This document shows positions 55,664-63,618 of a DNA stretch of 64,000 bases, piece after piece. Every line of letters starts with the position of its first letter. Positions within the stretch are counted from its first letter, which is position 1. The position numbers and the translations under genes are program-made. The notes beneath the pieces are model-generated. The model had not been told where the DNA came from. It saw only the letters and a list, made by a program, of their open reading frames with translations, and did no database searches. This DNA comes from Microbulbifer aggregans (lineage in GTDB: Bacteria; Pseudomonadota; Gammaproteobacteria; Pseudomonadales; Cellvibrionaceae): the NCBI RefSeq assembly GCF_001750105.1, contig NZ_CP014143.1, positions 1,054,001 to 1,118,000 of the forward strand, written 5' to 3'.

Positions 55664-55754
55664 CGTGCCCGTCCCCCTGGGCGCGTCTGGCTAGGTACCC
55701 ATCCCCAAGGGTACCGACCCCTGGCCGGCAGCCCCCATCTGCCGGCTTTTTTTT
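55664..55754 (+). ncRNA. Putative structured RNA C with three C-loop hairpins
   Basis: Three consecutive stems each present a C-rich loop. 55664-55685 is a 7-bp stem with loop GTCCCCCT. 55694-55715 is a perfect 7-bp stem (GGTACCC/GGGTACC) with loop ATCCCCAA. 55724-55746 is a perfect 8-bp stem (GCCGGCAG/CTGCCGGC) with loop CCCCCAT, followed by T8 as a terminator. The terminator points plus, away from any plus-strand gene and towards the 3' end of minus-strand engB, so an independent plus-strand RNA is expected. The 5' end is not defined. Confidence 0.65.
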
Positions 55755-55770
55755 GCCTGCCCGTCGGGCC

Positions 55771-56400
55771 TCAGTCGGCCTTCAGCTCCAGCCACTGGTT
55801 CAGCCTCCGCTCAAGCTTGTCCAGCCCGGCGCGCTTGGTGGAGGAAAATGTCTGGACTGTCACCCCGGTATCCAGCCCCTGCTCCCGCAGGGCCTTCTCC
55901 ACTGCGAAGCGGGCGTTCTGGGCGGGCCCGTTCTTCAGTTTGTCCGCCTTGGTCAGCAGGATGTGGACCGGCAGGCCCGCCTGCACTGCCCAGGTCAGCA
56001 TGTGCAGGTCGAACTCCTTCAGTGGCTGACGGATGTCCATCAGCAGTACCAGGCCCCTGAGGCACTGGCGCTGCTCCAGGTAAAAGGCCAGGTGACGCTG
56101 CCACTCGTCTTTCATGGAGCGGGCAACCTTGGCGTAGCCATACCCGGGCAGATCCACCAGCCGCTGGTCGTCACTGATGCTGAAGAAGTTGATCAGCTGG
56201 GTGCGCCCCGGTGTTTTTGAGGTGCGTGCCAGCTTGTTGTTTCCAGTGAGGGCGTTGATGGCGCTGGACTTGCCGGCGTTGGAGCGGCCGGCAAATGCGA
56301 CCTCTGCGCCACTGTCCTCGGGACACTCCGCCAGTGTCGGTGCGCTGGTTAAAAATTGAACGGTGCGAAAATTGATGGGCTCTGGGCGCTGTTCTGACAT
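55771..56400 (-). CDS. engB: Ribosome biogenesis GTPase EngB (YihA)
   Basis: 209-residue GTPase needed for 50S assembly. The G motifs are complete: G1 [13 protein letters not shown]2 PGRTQ, G3 [10 protein letters not shown]4 TKADK and G5 FSSTKRAG. A polA-sRNA-engB order is well known in gammaproteobacteria; here 5.5 kb of other genes lie between polA and engB. It is divergent from cytochrome c4, with a TATAAT hexamer in the shared spacer. Confidence 0.96.
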   Translation of the reverse strand: MSEQRPEPINFRTVQFLTSAPTLAECPEDSGAEVAFAGRSNAGKSSAINALTGNNKLARTSKTPGRTQLINFFSISDDQRLVDLPGYGYAKVARSMKDEWQRHLAFYLEQRQCLRGLVLLMDIRQPLKEFDLHMLTWAVQAGLPVHILLTKADKLKNGPAQNARFAVEKALREQGLDTGVTVQTFSSTKRAGLDKLERRLNQWLELKAD

Positions 56401-56443
56401 GGTTTGTCCGTCTGATTCGGTACACTCGGTTGGCGCGCAAGTA

Positions 56444-56449
56444 TATAAT
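56444..56449 (+). promoter_or_regulatory. Probable -10 box upstream of cytochrome c4
   Basis: A perfect TATAAT in GTATATAATG lies about 100 bases before the cytochrome c4 start. The -35 region 17 bases upstream (TACACT) is poor, so the promoter call is tentative. Confidence 0.35.
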
Positions 56450-56545
56450 GCCGCGGTTTACGCGTCGCAGGGGGTTCTCTTGAGCGGCGCAGTGATCCGG
56501 CTGCCGGATCAAAATGCATTAATTCAGCGCGCTATGGGACGACGT

Positions 56546-57199
56546 ATGAACAGCATTGTAAAGAATACCGCTCTGGCCATCGGCCTGGCTTTCGCCGCCA
56601 CTTCCACCCTGGCGGCCGAAGGGGACCCGAACGCGGGCAAGGCCAAGGCCGCCCAGTGTGCCGCCTGTCACGGTGTCGACGGTAACAGTATCGCTCCGGC
56701 TTTCCCGAAAATTGCCGGGCAGGGTGAAAATTACCTCTTCAAGCAGCTGATGGATGTGAAGACCGGCGAGCGCGAGATTCCGCAGATGATCGGCCAGCTG
56801 GATAACTTCAACGAGCAGGACCTGCGCGACATCGCCGCTTACTTTGCCTCTCAGCAGATGCAGGTGGCGGGTGCCCAGCCGGTATCCGTGATGCTGAACA
56901 GTGGCGAGAACGTCGATGGCCTGATCCTGGGCCGCGACCTGTTCCGCGCTGGCAACCCTGCAACTGGCGTACCCGCTTGTATGGGCTGTCACTCCCCGAC
57001 TGGCCTTGGCAATGCGCCGGCAGGCTATCCGCGTCTGGGTGGCCAGTATGCCGATTACATCGAGACCCAGCTGAAGGCGTTCCGTGCCGGTACCCGCGCT
57101 AACGACGGTGAAACCCGTGTCATGCGTTCGGTTGCCAAGCAGCTGTCCGATGCCGAGATCACGGCCCTGTCCCAGTACATTGCCGGCCTGACTGACTGA
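56546..57199 (+). CDS. Diheme cytochrome c4
   Basis: 217-residue periplasmic electron carrier with a signal peptide (cleavage near LAA-EGDP) and two homologous heme domains, CAACHG near 38 and CMGCHS near 144. Each is followed by a Met axial-ligand region. Such proteins donate electrons to terminal oxidases, which fits the caa3-type operon in this window. I chose ATG 56546; ATG 56534 four codons upstream is possible. A terminator follows. Confidence 0.93.
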   Translation: MNSIVKNTALAIGLAFAATSTLAAEGDPNAGKAKAAQCAACHGVDGNSIAPAFPKIAGQGENYLFKQLMDVKTGEREIPQMIGQLDNFNEQDLRDIAAYFASQQMQVAGAQPVSVMLNSGENVDGLILGRDLFRAGNPATGVPACMGCHSPTGLGNAPAGYPRLGGQYADYIETQLKAFRAGTRANDGETRVMRSVAKQLSDAEITALSQYIAGLTD

Positions 57200-57223
57200 T
57201 CTGGCGCAACAAAACCCCCGAAA

Positions 57224-57247
57224 GGCCGGTCTCGCACCGGCCTTTTT
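57224..57247 (+). terminator. Terminator after cytochrome c4
   Basis: GGCCGG/CCGGCC 6-bp stem with a 7-base loop, preceded by AAA and followed by TTTTT. Confidence 0.85.
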
Positions 57248-57349
57248 GCTTTTTGGCGGCCACTTCTTGCGCTGCTGCCGGGGAACTTCAATAATCGGCG
57301 CTGTCTATTTGAATAGCTTTTGCGCAGAAGAAAAACGTTGGAGAAGACT

Positions 57350-58036
57350 ATGAGAGCGGTTGTCGCCCCCATCACCATGCTGCTGACCCTGTTGTTCAGC
57401 ATTACTGCCTGTGCCCAGGAGAGCGGCCAGTTCAAGGCCGGCCAGCACTATCAGGTGCTGCCTCAAGCTGTGCCCCAGAGGGATGACAGCAAGATCGAGG
57501 TGACCGAACTGTTCTGGTATGGCTGCGGCCACTGCTACCACTTTGAGCCACTGCTCAACAGCTGGAAGAGCGACATTCCCGAAGATGTCACCCTGCGCAA
57601 ATTGCCGGCCATCTGGCAGCCGGTGATGGAAGTCCACGCCCGTATGTTCTATGTGGCTGACGCCATGGGCGTACTGGATACCATGCACGCGCCGATCTTC
57701 AATGCCATCGCCCAGCAGCGCAAGATGTTCGCCGAGCGCGACGGCCGCGACTGGAACCCGGACAACGCCGCCATCGCAGCGCTGTTCAACAAGCACGGTG
57801 CCAACGGCGAGAAGGCGGTGAAACTGATGAATTCCTTCGCGGTCAACAGCAAGGTGAAGCAGGGCATGGCCAACCAGCGTGCCTACCAGCTGTCCGGCAC
57901 GCCGGAAGTCGTGGTGGCGGGCAAGTACCGTATCAGCACCTCCCTGCCGGGCCTGAAGGGCAAGAGCAACGGCCAGGAGCTGATGCTGCAAGTGGCGGAC
58001 TACCTGATTGAGAAGGAGCGCGCCGAGCGCGGCTGA
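57350..58036 (+). CDS. dsbA: Thiol:disulfide interchange protein DsbA, CGHC type
   Basis: 228-residue periplasmic oxidase that introduces disulfides. After a signal or lipoprotein-like N-terminus (FSITAC), the thioredoxin fold carries the active site TELFWYGCGHCYHFEP (near 58) and the cis-Pro loop SGTPEVVVAGKY. The dipeptide between the cysteines is Gly-His, not the Pro-His of E. coli DsbA. ATG 57350 follows TTGGAGAAG. Its place after cytochrome c4 matches Pseudomonas. Confidence 0.92.
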   Translation: MRAVVAPITMLLTLLFSITACAQESGQFKAGQHYQVLPQAVPQRDDSKIEVTELFWYGCGHCYHFEPLLNSWKSDIPEDVTLRKLPAIWQPVMEVHARMFYVADAMGVLDTMHAPIFNAIAQQRKMFAERDGRDWNPDNAAIAALFNKHGANGEKAVKLMNSFAVNSKVKQGMANQRAYQLSGTPEVVVAGKYRISTSLPGLKGKSNGQELMLQVADYLIEKERAERG

Positions 58037-58062
58037 TCCGCTGCGAGATCGCAATTCCTGAA

Positions 58063-58085
58063 CCCCGCTTAAAGCGGGGTTTTTT
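58063..58085 (+). terminator. dsbA terminator
   Basis: CCCCGC-TTAAA-GCGGGG stem-loop followed by TTTTTT, 27 bases after the dsbA stop. Confidence 0.9.
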
Positions 58086-58132
58086 GTGCCCGCCTGCTAC
58101 GCTGTTTCCGAGCCATTCAACCGTGATCCCCT

Positions 58133-59344
58133 ATGGGCCTTCTGCACAAAACCGGCCTTTGCTGCTCTCTCATCGTGACCCTGTCAGTGGTTTTCACCTG
58201 GCCCGCCGTCGTGCGCGGGGAATCCGAGACAGTGGCTGCACAGGCACTCAACCTGTTGTCGTCCTTTGCCGCTGACTATGCCGATGCGGTGCAGGAGGAG
58301 CAGGTGATCGATGAGCGCCTTTACCACCAGCAGAGCCGCCAGCTCGAGCGAGTACAGAAGTTAGTGCGGGAGCTGCCGGACCGCCCGGGGCGGGCTTCCC
58401 TGGAGCGCACCCTGGATGCATTACAGCGTGACTTCACCGCTCGCGGAAATGCCGAGCAGGTGCAGCGCCGCGCCAACACGGCGGCGGACCGGCTGGCGGC
58501 GCTCTACCAACTGCAGCGCTCGCCCATCCACCCGCTGCCGGCAGCGGAAGAGGGTGCCCCGTTGTATCGCCAGCACTGTGCCCGCTGCCATGGCCTGCGG
58601 GGAGGAGGCACGGAAGGTGGCCCAGCTCTGACCAGCCCCGAACGGGCCGCCCAGTTCAGCCTGTTCGATTTCTACAATCTGCTGGATCCCAGTGCCGATA
58701 CGCTGCACGGATCGCAACTGGGGGCCGATCTCAACAGCTGGCAGCGATGGGCTCTGGCGGTGGCCGTTGCGGGTTTTCCGGTTGCGGACCAGCTGCCACC
58801 ACCGGCGGACCTGGCACAGCGCTACCCGGCGCTGGTGGCCCTGCCCGGCATGGCGGTCACCCGTCCCGGCGCTTTACCCGAAGAGGCCGCCGCAGCCTTT
58901 CTATGGTGGCGCGGCCATCCGGACGCCGTGCGCGCGCTGGAACATCCCCTGGTCCGGGCTGGCGGTCTGCTGCAGCTGGCCGAGACCGCACATCGGGCAG
59001 GGGACACGACCGGAGCCTATTACAAGGCGGTGCTGGCCTACCGGCAGGGGTACCTGCCACTGCGGAGCCAGCTGGAAAAACGCGATCCTGCACTGGCGGC
59101 CCAGATCCAGGGGCAGTGGCGGGAGCTGCGTGAAGCCCTGAGTGGCGACAGCAGCAACGCCGGCGTCCTGGCGGCCTCGCAGCGTTTACGGGCGAGTCTG
59201 GCGCAGGCACGAAACCGGCTGGAGCCGTCTACTGAACGGCCCGCCTATGTGTTGTGGGCGGCGGTTCTGTTCGCGCTGGCCGCTGTCACCGGTCTCCTCT
59301 GGTGGCGGCTGCTGCGTCGTCGACAGGGTCGTCAATCGCGCTAA
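58133..59344 (+). CDS. Orphan cytochrome c protein like the N-terminal part of FTR1 permeases
   Basis: 403 residues. A signal peptide is followed by a helical domain (AAQALNLLSSFAADYADAVQ, typical of the region preceding the cytochrome in proteobacterial FTR1 iron permeases). A cytochrome c domain with CARCHG near 149 comes next, then a helical region and one C-terminal transmembrane anchor (about 375-393) with a basic tail. The multi-helix FTR1 permease with its REGxE motifs is absent, and no iron genes flank it. A redox role at the periplasmic face is inferred. Confidence 0.7.
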   Translation: MGLLHKTGLCCSLIVTLSVVFTWPAVVRGESETVAAQALNLLSSFAADYADAVQEEQVIDERLYHQQSRQLERVQKLVRELPDRPGRASLERTLDALQRDFTARGNAEQVQRRANTAADRLAALYQLQRSPIHPLPAAEEGAPLYRQHCARCHGLRGGGTEGGPALTSPERAAQFSLFDFYNLLDPSADTLHGSQLGADLNSWQRWALAVAVAGFPVADQLPPPADLAQRYPALVALPGMAVTRPGALPEEAAAAFLWWRGHPDAVRALEHPLVRAGGLLQLAETAHRAGDTTGAYYKAVLAYRQGYLPLRSQLEKRDPALAAQIQGQWRELREALSGDSSNAGVLAASQRLRASLAQARNRLEPSTERPAYVLWAAVLFALAAVTGLLWWRLLRRRQGRQSR

Positions 59345-59616
59345 TTGGCACCATTTCGTTGCAGCTGCCTCTATTTCTCTGCTGATCAAGTTCTTTTCTA
59401 TCACGTTAAGCATGCTGTCTGTTGGCGTCGGAATGCGGTTTTTTGAGGCATCCTCTGCCAGGGACGGTTTTAACGTCTAGCCTTTAAATCAATAGGGAAC
59501 CGAAAACGCGCGCACGCGATTTTCTTTCCGGTGCTGGCCCCAGGGCTGGCTCCGGCCGGGACAACCGGTGGTCCAGCCGGGCCGCCAATCGCAACCAGCC
59601 AAAGGTAGAGTCGCGC

Positions 59617-60102
59617 ATGAAGTACCTGCGATATCCTTCCTTCTCCCGCCTTCTCCTTTCATTGCTCCAGGCCTACGCACTCGTGCTACTGGTGTTTTTT
59701 CTGGTGCCTTTTGCCGTCGCCGCCGAGCCCGACCAGAAAGCCTGGGCCGGCAACTGGCTGGTGGTAGGGGAATCCGACCAGCAACTTGTATGGCAACTCA
59801 ATGCGGATGGCTCCGGTTTTGCCTATGGCTTTCAGCCCGATGGGCGCCTATCCCACGGATTTGCGATCAATTGGCAGCTGGACGGCGACCGGGTGCACGT
59901 ACGCACCGGCGCATCGGTGCGCTGCAACGGTGGTGTTGTCGCCGTGGCTTTTTCCGGATGGAGTGCCGCGACCCTAGACTTCGCGATAGTGGATGGGCGT
60001 CACTGGTTGCAGCGCAACGGCGGCCTTCTGGCCTTCCAGCGCCGGCTGAGCGGCTGGGAGACCCCGCGCGCCGGCACTGAATGCCCAAATCTGGCCAGTT
60101 AA
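59617..60102 (+). CDS. Secreted protein of unknown family, paralogue of the next gene
   Basis: 161 residues with a long signal peptide (about 1-36, ending AVAA). The mature part is Trp/Gly-rich (WAGNWLVVGE, VWQLNADGSGFAYGF, a central Cys, then LSGWETPRAGTECP). It looks like a small beta-barrel or lipocalin-like fold. Two Cys in the mature part could form a disulfide. The next gene repeats the same motif order. Function unknown. Confidence 0.6.
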   Translation: MKYLRYPSFSRLLLSLLQAYALVLLVFFLVPFAVAAEPDQKAWAGNWLVVGESDQQLVWQLNADGSGFAYGFQPDGRLSHGFAINWQLDGDRVHVRTGASVRCNGGVVAVAFSGWSAATLDFAIVDGRHWLQRNGGLLAFQRRLSGWETPRAGTECPNLAS

Positions 60103-60186
60103 CGCAACTGGCAACTGCGAGAGCCGCCCCGACCGGGGGCGGCATCAGGGAACTCAGGGACGAGGAGAGCGAACTGGAGAGACGCT

Positions 60187-60912
60187 GTGGCTCAGCGACG
60201 CTTGTTTCTGACACTCCTCATTGTTTTTACGGCCCTGCAGGTGACGGCACTGGGTGCCAGTGAACGGTCTTCCAATGTCGAAGGGCAGGAGGACGGCCTG
60301 TCCGCAGAGGAGACTCCCGGCTGGGGGTGGGAGGCGGAATCGCGCCTCGAAGCCCAGCAGTGGGTTGGGGATTGGTTGATTTCCCGGGACGGCGAGGCAC
60401 GCCATGTCTGGAGCCTCAGTGCAGATGGCACGGGGCGATCCTATGCCTTTCTCGAAAACAGTGATGGCGAAATGCGATTCGCTTATGGCTACGACATCCA
60501 CTGGTACTACGACCCATTTACCCAGATGGCCAATATCAAGACCGAGCGGAGGATCGTCTGCCGCAGCGGCCGGCTTTACCCCTACTTCCTTACCCTGAAG
60601 TCTTACGAAAGCGATTACGCGGTGCGAGGCAAGTTTGCCTGGCAGACCACCTGGACCGAGGCCAGTATTGGCGAAAACTACCTGCATAAATCGCTGGTGG
60701 TCTTCGTCGCCCCCCTGTCTGGATGGCACAATCCCTCCAAAGATGCGCCCTGTCCGGAATTTCCGAGTCTGGCACTGGAGCGCGATATCGACGCCGCCCT
60801 CGATCGTTGGGACCAAGAGGCGCGGGCGGAAGCCGGTGGTGTCGACGGCCTCGACGTCGATACCACACCAGCTCCCGGAGAGCCGGAATTCGATGGCGAG
60901 TCCTTTGAATAG
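60187..60912 (+). CDS. Secreted protein of unknown family, longer paralogue
   Basis: 241 residues; signal peptide (about 1-23), an acidic linker, then WVGDWLISRDGEARHVWSLS, ADGTGRSYAF, RIVCRSG and LSGWHNPSKDAPCP. These line up with the preceding gene's motifs and two Cys. An acidic, Pro-rich C-terminal tail (about 205-241) is extra. The GTG start at 60187 follows GGAGAGACGCT. The pair probably arose by tandem duplication. Confidence 0.62.
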   Translation: MAQRRLFLTLLIVFTALQVTALGASERSSNVEGQEDGLSAEETPGWGWEAESRLEAQQWVGDWLISRDGEARHVWSLSADGTGRSYAFLENSDGEMRFAYGYDIHWYYDPFTQMANIKTERRIVCRSGRLYPYFLTLKSYESDYAVRGKFAWQTTWTEASIGENYLHKSLVVFVAPLSGWHNPSKDAPCPEFPSLALERDIDAALDRWDQEARAEAGGVDGLDVDTTPAPGEPEFDGESFE

Positions 60913-60962
60913 CGCAGACGCTGTCATGTGCTGGTAAACCTTGATCGCTAGGGCAGATAGAT

Positions 60963-61373
60963 ATGAACGCGGAAGTCCGACTCGACACCCTGCTGCAAAC
61001 CCTCGATCCACAGCTGGAGGAGGGCAGCTTCGTATTCTGTGGACTCGACGATGGTCGGGCCGCGCAGCTATGGTCGCACTGCTTGTGTCTGTTCCGGGAA
61101 ACAGAGGGCTGGAGCGCTGTGATTGATCATGGCCTTGCCCAGCGTGAAGGCCTCGATTGCAGCGTCGGTTTCCGCCAGATCACGCTGCAGGTCTATTCCA
61201 GCCTCGAAGCTGTGGGGCTCACCGCGGCCGTTTCCAGAGAACTCGCTGCCGCCGGCATCAGTGCCAATGTGGTGGCGGCACTGCACCACGATCACGTATT
61301 CGTGCCAGAAGCACGGGCCGAGGAGGCCCTTCAGCTCCTGCGCGGATTGCGGAACCGGGCCCAGTACAGCTGA
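60963..61373 (+). CDS. ACT-domain protein
   Basis: 136 residues resembling the two-lobed ACT proteins of COG3602: an N-terminal segment with EGSFVFCGLDD, then a C-terminal ACT lobe with SSLEAVGLTAAVSRELAAAGISANVVAALHHDHVFVP. ACT domains usually bind amino acids; no attached enzyme is present, so it may act as a stand-alone sensor. AGATAG precedes the ATG. Confidence 0.78.
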   Translation: MNAEVRLDTLLQTLDPQLEEGSFVFCGLDDGRAAQLWSHCLCLFRETEGWSAVIDHGLAQREGLDCSVGFRQITLQVYSSLEAVGLTAAVSRELAAAGISANVVAALHHDHVFVPEARAEEALQLLRGLRNRAQYS

Positions 61374-61397
61374 GTGCCCGGTTGATGCTGCGCTCCC

Positions 61398-62135
61398 ATG
61401 CAGATCGACTATCCCCTCCCTCAGCCCCACGGTGAAATTCGCCGGCTGTTGCCGGACCTTTTCTATGTGCCGGGTACCCAGCGGTTGGGGCCTGCACTGA
61501 CCGTCAACCGCAACATGGCTGTACTCCGCTTCGACGACGAGCTGGTGCTGGTCAATCCGGTGCGGCTGCGGCCGGCTCAGGAAGAGAAGCTGGAAGATCT
61601 GGGTCAGATCCGCCACGCGGTGCGCCTGGGTTACTACCATGGCTGCGATGACCTTTACTACCGGGACCGCTACAACCTCACTTTCTGGCGGCAGCTGGAC
61701 TCCGATCTGTATCCGGCGCCGGCTGCAGACGCACCGATACGTGAGGCCGGCGAGTGCCCCGCTCCCGGTGGAAAATTTTTTGAGTTCACCCACAGCTCCC
61801 ATCCCGAAGCGGCGCTCTGGGTGCCGATCAGTGGTGGCCTGCTGCTCACCTGTGATGCCCTGCAGTACTGGCAGTCCTGGCGGGGCTGCACCTGGCTGGG
61901 TCGCAACTTGATGCGCCTGGCTGGATTCCGGCGGGGTATGCAGGTGGCCCCCACCTGGCGAATGCGCATGACGCCCCGCGGCTGCGATCCGGGTCAGTGG
62001 CTTGGAGAAGATTTCGAACGCCTGCTGGAGCTGCCCTTTGTCCACCTCCTCGGTGGCCACGGTAATTTCTGCCCGGATACCGCCCACGAAAAAGTGGAAC
62101 TGGCGGTGCAGAAAAGTTTTCCGGGCCTGCACTGA
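61398..62135 (+). CDS. Metallo-beta-lactamase-like protein without the HxHxDH motif (DUF4336-like)
   Basis: 245 residues. RNMAVLRFDDELVLVNPVRL followed by a short helix and DLGQIRHAVRLGYYHGCDD resembles the first half of MBL-fold proteins of the DUF4336 type. ISGGLLLTCDALQYW and HLLGGHGNFCPDTAHEKV resemble the later His/Asp region. The canonical HxHxDH is missing. Its 24-base distance from the ACT gene suggests cotranscription. Function unknown. Confidence 0.55.
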   Translation: MQIDYPLPQPHGEIRRLLPDLFYVPGTQRLGPALTVNRNMAVLRFDDELVLVNPVRLRPAQEEKLEDLGQIRHAVRLGYYHGCDDLYYRDRYNLTFWRQLDSDLYPAPAADAPIREAGECPAPGGKFFEFTHSSHPEAALWVPISGGLLLTCDALQYWQSWRGCTWLGRNLMRLAGFRRGMQVAPTWRMRMTPRGCDPGQWLGEDFERLLELPFVHLLGGHGNFCPDTAHEKVELAVQKSFPGLH

Positions 62136-62221
62136 ACTGCGTCCTCGACAGTAATTTTCATCGCTGAGAACCGTCACTGAATTTGCTATCGTTGCGCCGA
62201 TAAAAATAACCGGAGCGCGCT

Positions 62222-63568
62222 GTGCAGAACCTCTCACTGCCGATCAGGCTTGCTGTCATTCTCCTGTGGGTCGTTTTTGCGTTTTTTCTCGCGGCACTCC
62301 TCGCAGCGGGCGCTGAGCAAAAGCTCGGCCTGTTTATTCTGATTGCCGCGGCCGGGCTATGGATGAGCGAAATTGTGCCGTTGCCAGTCACGGCCCTGCT
62401 GGTGCCGGCCGCCGCCTACTTTTCCGGTTTGATGCCAGCGGCCGAGGCACTCGCGCCTTTCTCGAGCACCATTATTTTCCTGTTCATGGGTGGATTTACC
62501 CTGGCGGCGGTATTGCAGGCTCACGGTATCGACCGGCGGCTCGCTGGAGCGGTATTGCGGCTGGGCGGCGGCCGTCTGTGGCCAACCCTGATCGGTTTCC
62601 TGGCAACCGTCTCCTTCCTGTCCATGTGGATCAGCAACACGGCGACGACGGCAATGATGCTCCCAATCGCCTTGTCGATGGTCGACCGCGACAATCCCCG
62701 CACCCGTGCTTTTGCGGTACTGGGCACCGCCTATGCGGCAAATATTGGCGGTCTCGCCACCATCGTCGGCAGCCCTCCCAATGCCATCGCTGCGCGGGCC
62801 CTGGGAGCAGATTTCGTCAGCTGGCTACAGGTTGGCCTGCCGGTGACACTGACCATGTTCCCGCTGGTGCTCGCCGTCCTGTGGCTGGTGATGCGACCGG
62901 ATCGGGAGCGCGCTGAAATCACGCCGCCGGAAGTGGGCAAGCGCGAATGGGATGTCGGCGCCCTTGGCGCACTTGCGCTGTTTGTCCTCGCCGTTTGCGC
63001 ATGGACATTTTCGACCCTGCTCACCCGCTGGCTGGGGCTCGGCGGCAGCTTTGATGCGGTGGTCGGGCTGACCATCACGGCGCTGGCACCACTGGTGGGG
63101 CTGGTCTCATGGCCGCAGCTGCAGAGCCAGATCAACTGGGGCATCCTGCTGCTGTTCGGGGGTGGCCTGTGCCTATCGGCGATCCTGCAGCAAACCGGGA
63201 CCTCGGTCTGGCTGGCCCAGTCGCTCCTTGGGGGCCTCGGTGATGCACCGGGGTGGCTACTGATCATGGCCTGCATCGCGTTGATGATTTTTCTCACCGA
63301 ACTGGCTTCGAACACAGGCAGCGCCGCAATCCTGGTGCCCGTCATTTACGCCCTGGCGCAACAACTGAATCCGGCGATTACCTACGCGCTGGTCTTCGGT
63401 GTGGGTATCGCGGCCACCTGCGCGTTTATGCTGCCGGTGGCCACGCCACCCAACGCCCTCGCCTATGGCACCGGTGTGGTCCTGCAGGGGCAGATGCTGC
63501 GCGCGGGTCTGTTGCTGAACGTGATCGCCATACCCTTGATTTGGATCATGGTAAGCTTGCTCGCCTGA
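62222..63568 (+). CDS. SLC13/DASS-family anion transporter
   Basis: 448-residue membrane protein with about 11-12 helices. The two Ser-Asn-Thr-like sites of the DASS family are visible as MWISNTATTAMMLPIALSM (near 138) and TELASNTGSAAILVPV (near 360), each followed by a conserved Pro-rich turn. Members import di- and tricarboxylates or sulfate with Na+. The GTG start at 62222 has CGGAG seven bases upstream. Substrate not assignable. Confidence 0.9.
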   Translation: MQNLSLPIRLAVILLWVVFAFFLAALLAAGAEQKLGLFILIAAAGLWMSEIVPLPVTALLVPAAAYFSGLMPAAEALAPFSSTIIFLFMGGFTLAAVLQAHGIDRRLAGAVLRLGGGRLWPTLIGFLATVSFLSMWISNTATTAMMLPIALSMVDRDNPRTRAFAVLGTAYAANIGGLATIVGSPPNAIAARALGADFVSWLQVGLPVTLTMFPLVLAVLWLVMRPDRERAEITPPEVGKREWDVGALGALALFVLAVCAWTFSTLLTRWLGLGGSFDAVVGLTITALAPLVGLVSWPQLQSQINWGILLLFGGGLCLSAILQQTGTSVWLAQSLLGGLGDAPGWLLIMACIALMIFLTELASNTGSAAILVPVIYALAQQLNPAITYALVFGVGIAATCAFMLPVATPPNALAYGTGVVLQGQMLRAGLLLNVIAIPLIWIMVSLLA

Positions 63569-63618
63569 TGTCAGCCGGGTCTGGCTGGCGCGGGGTAAGC
63601 AAGACAGAAAGATTTCCG

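Noticed and set aside
55653..55679. GAACCC at 55653 as a third sigmaE promoter for RNA C
   Set aside because: Sixteen bases downstream there is CCCTG instead of TCTRA, so no matching -10 exists.
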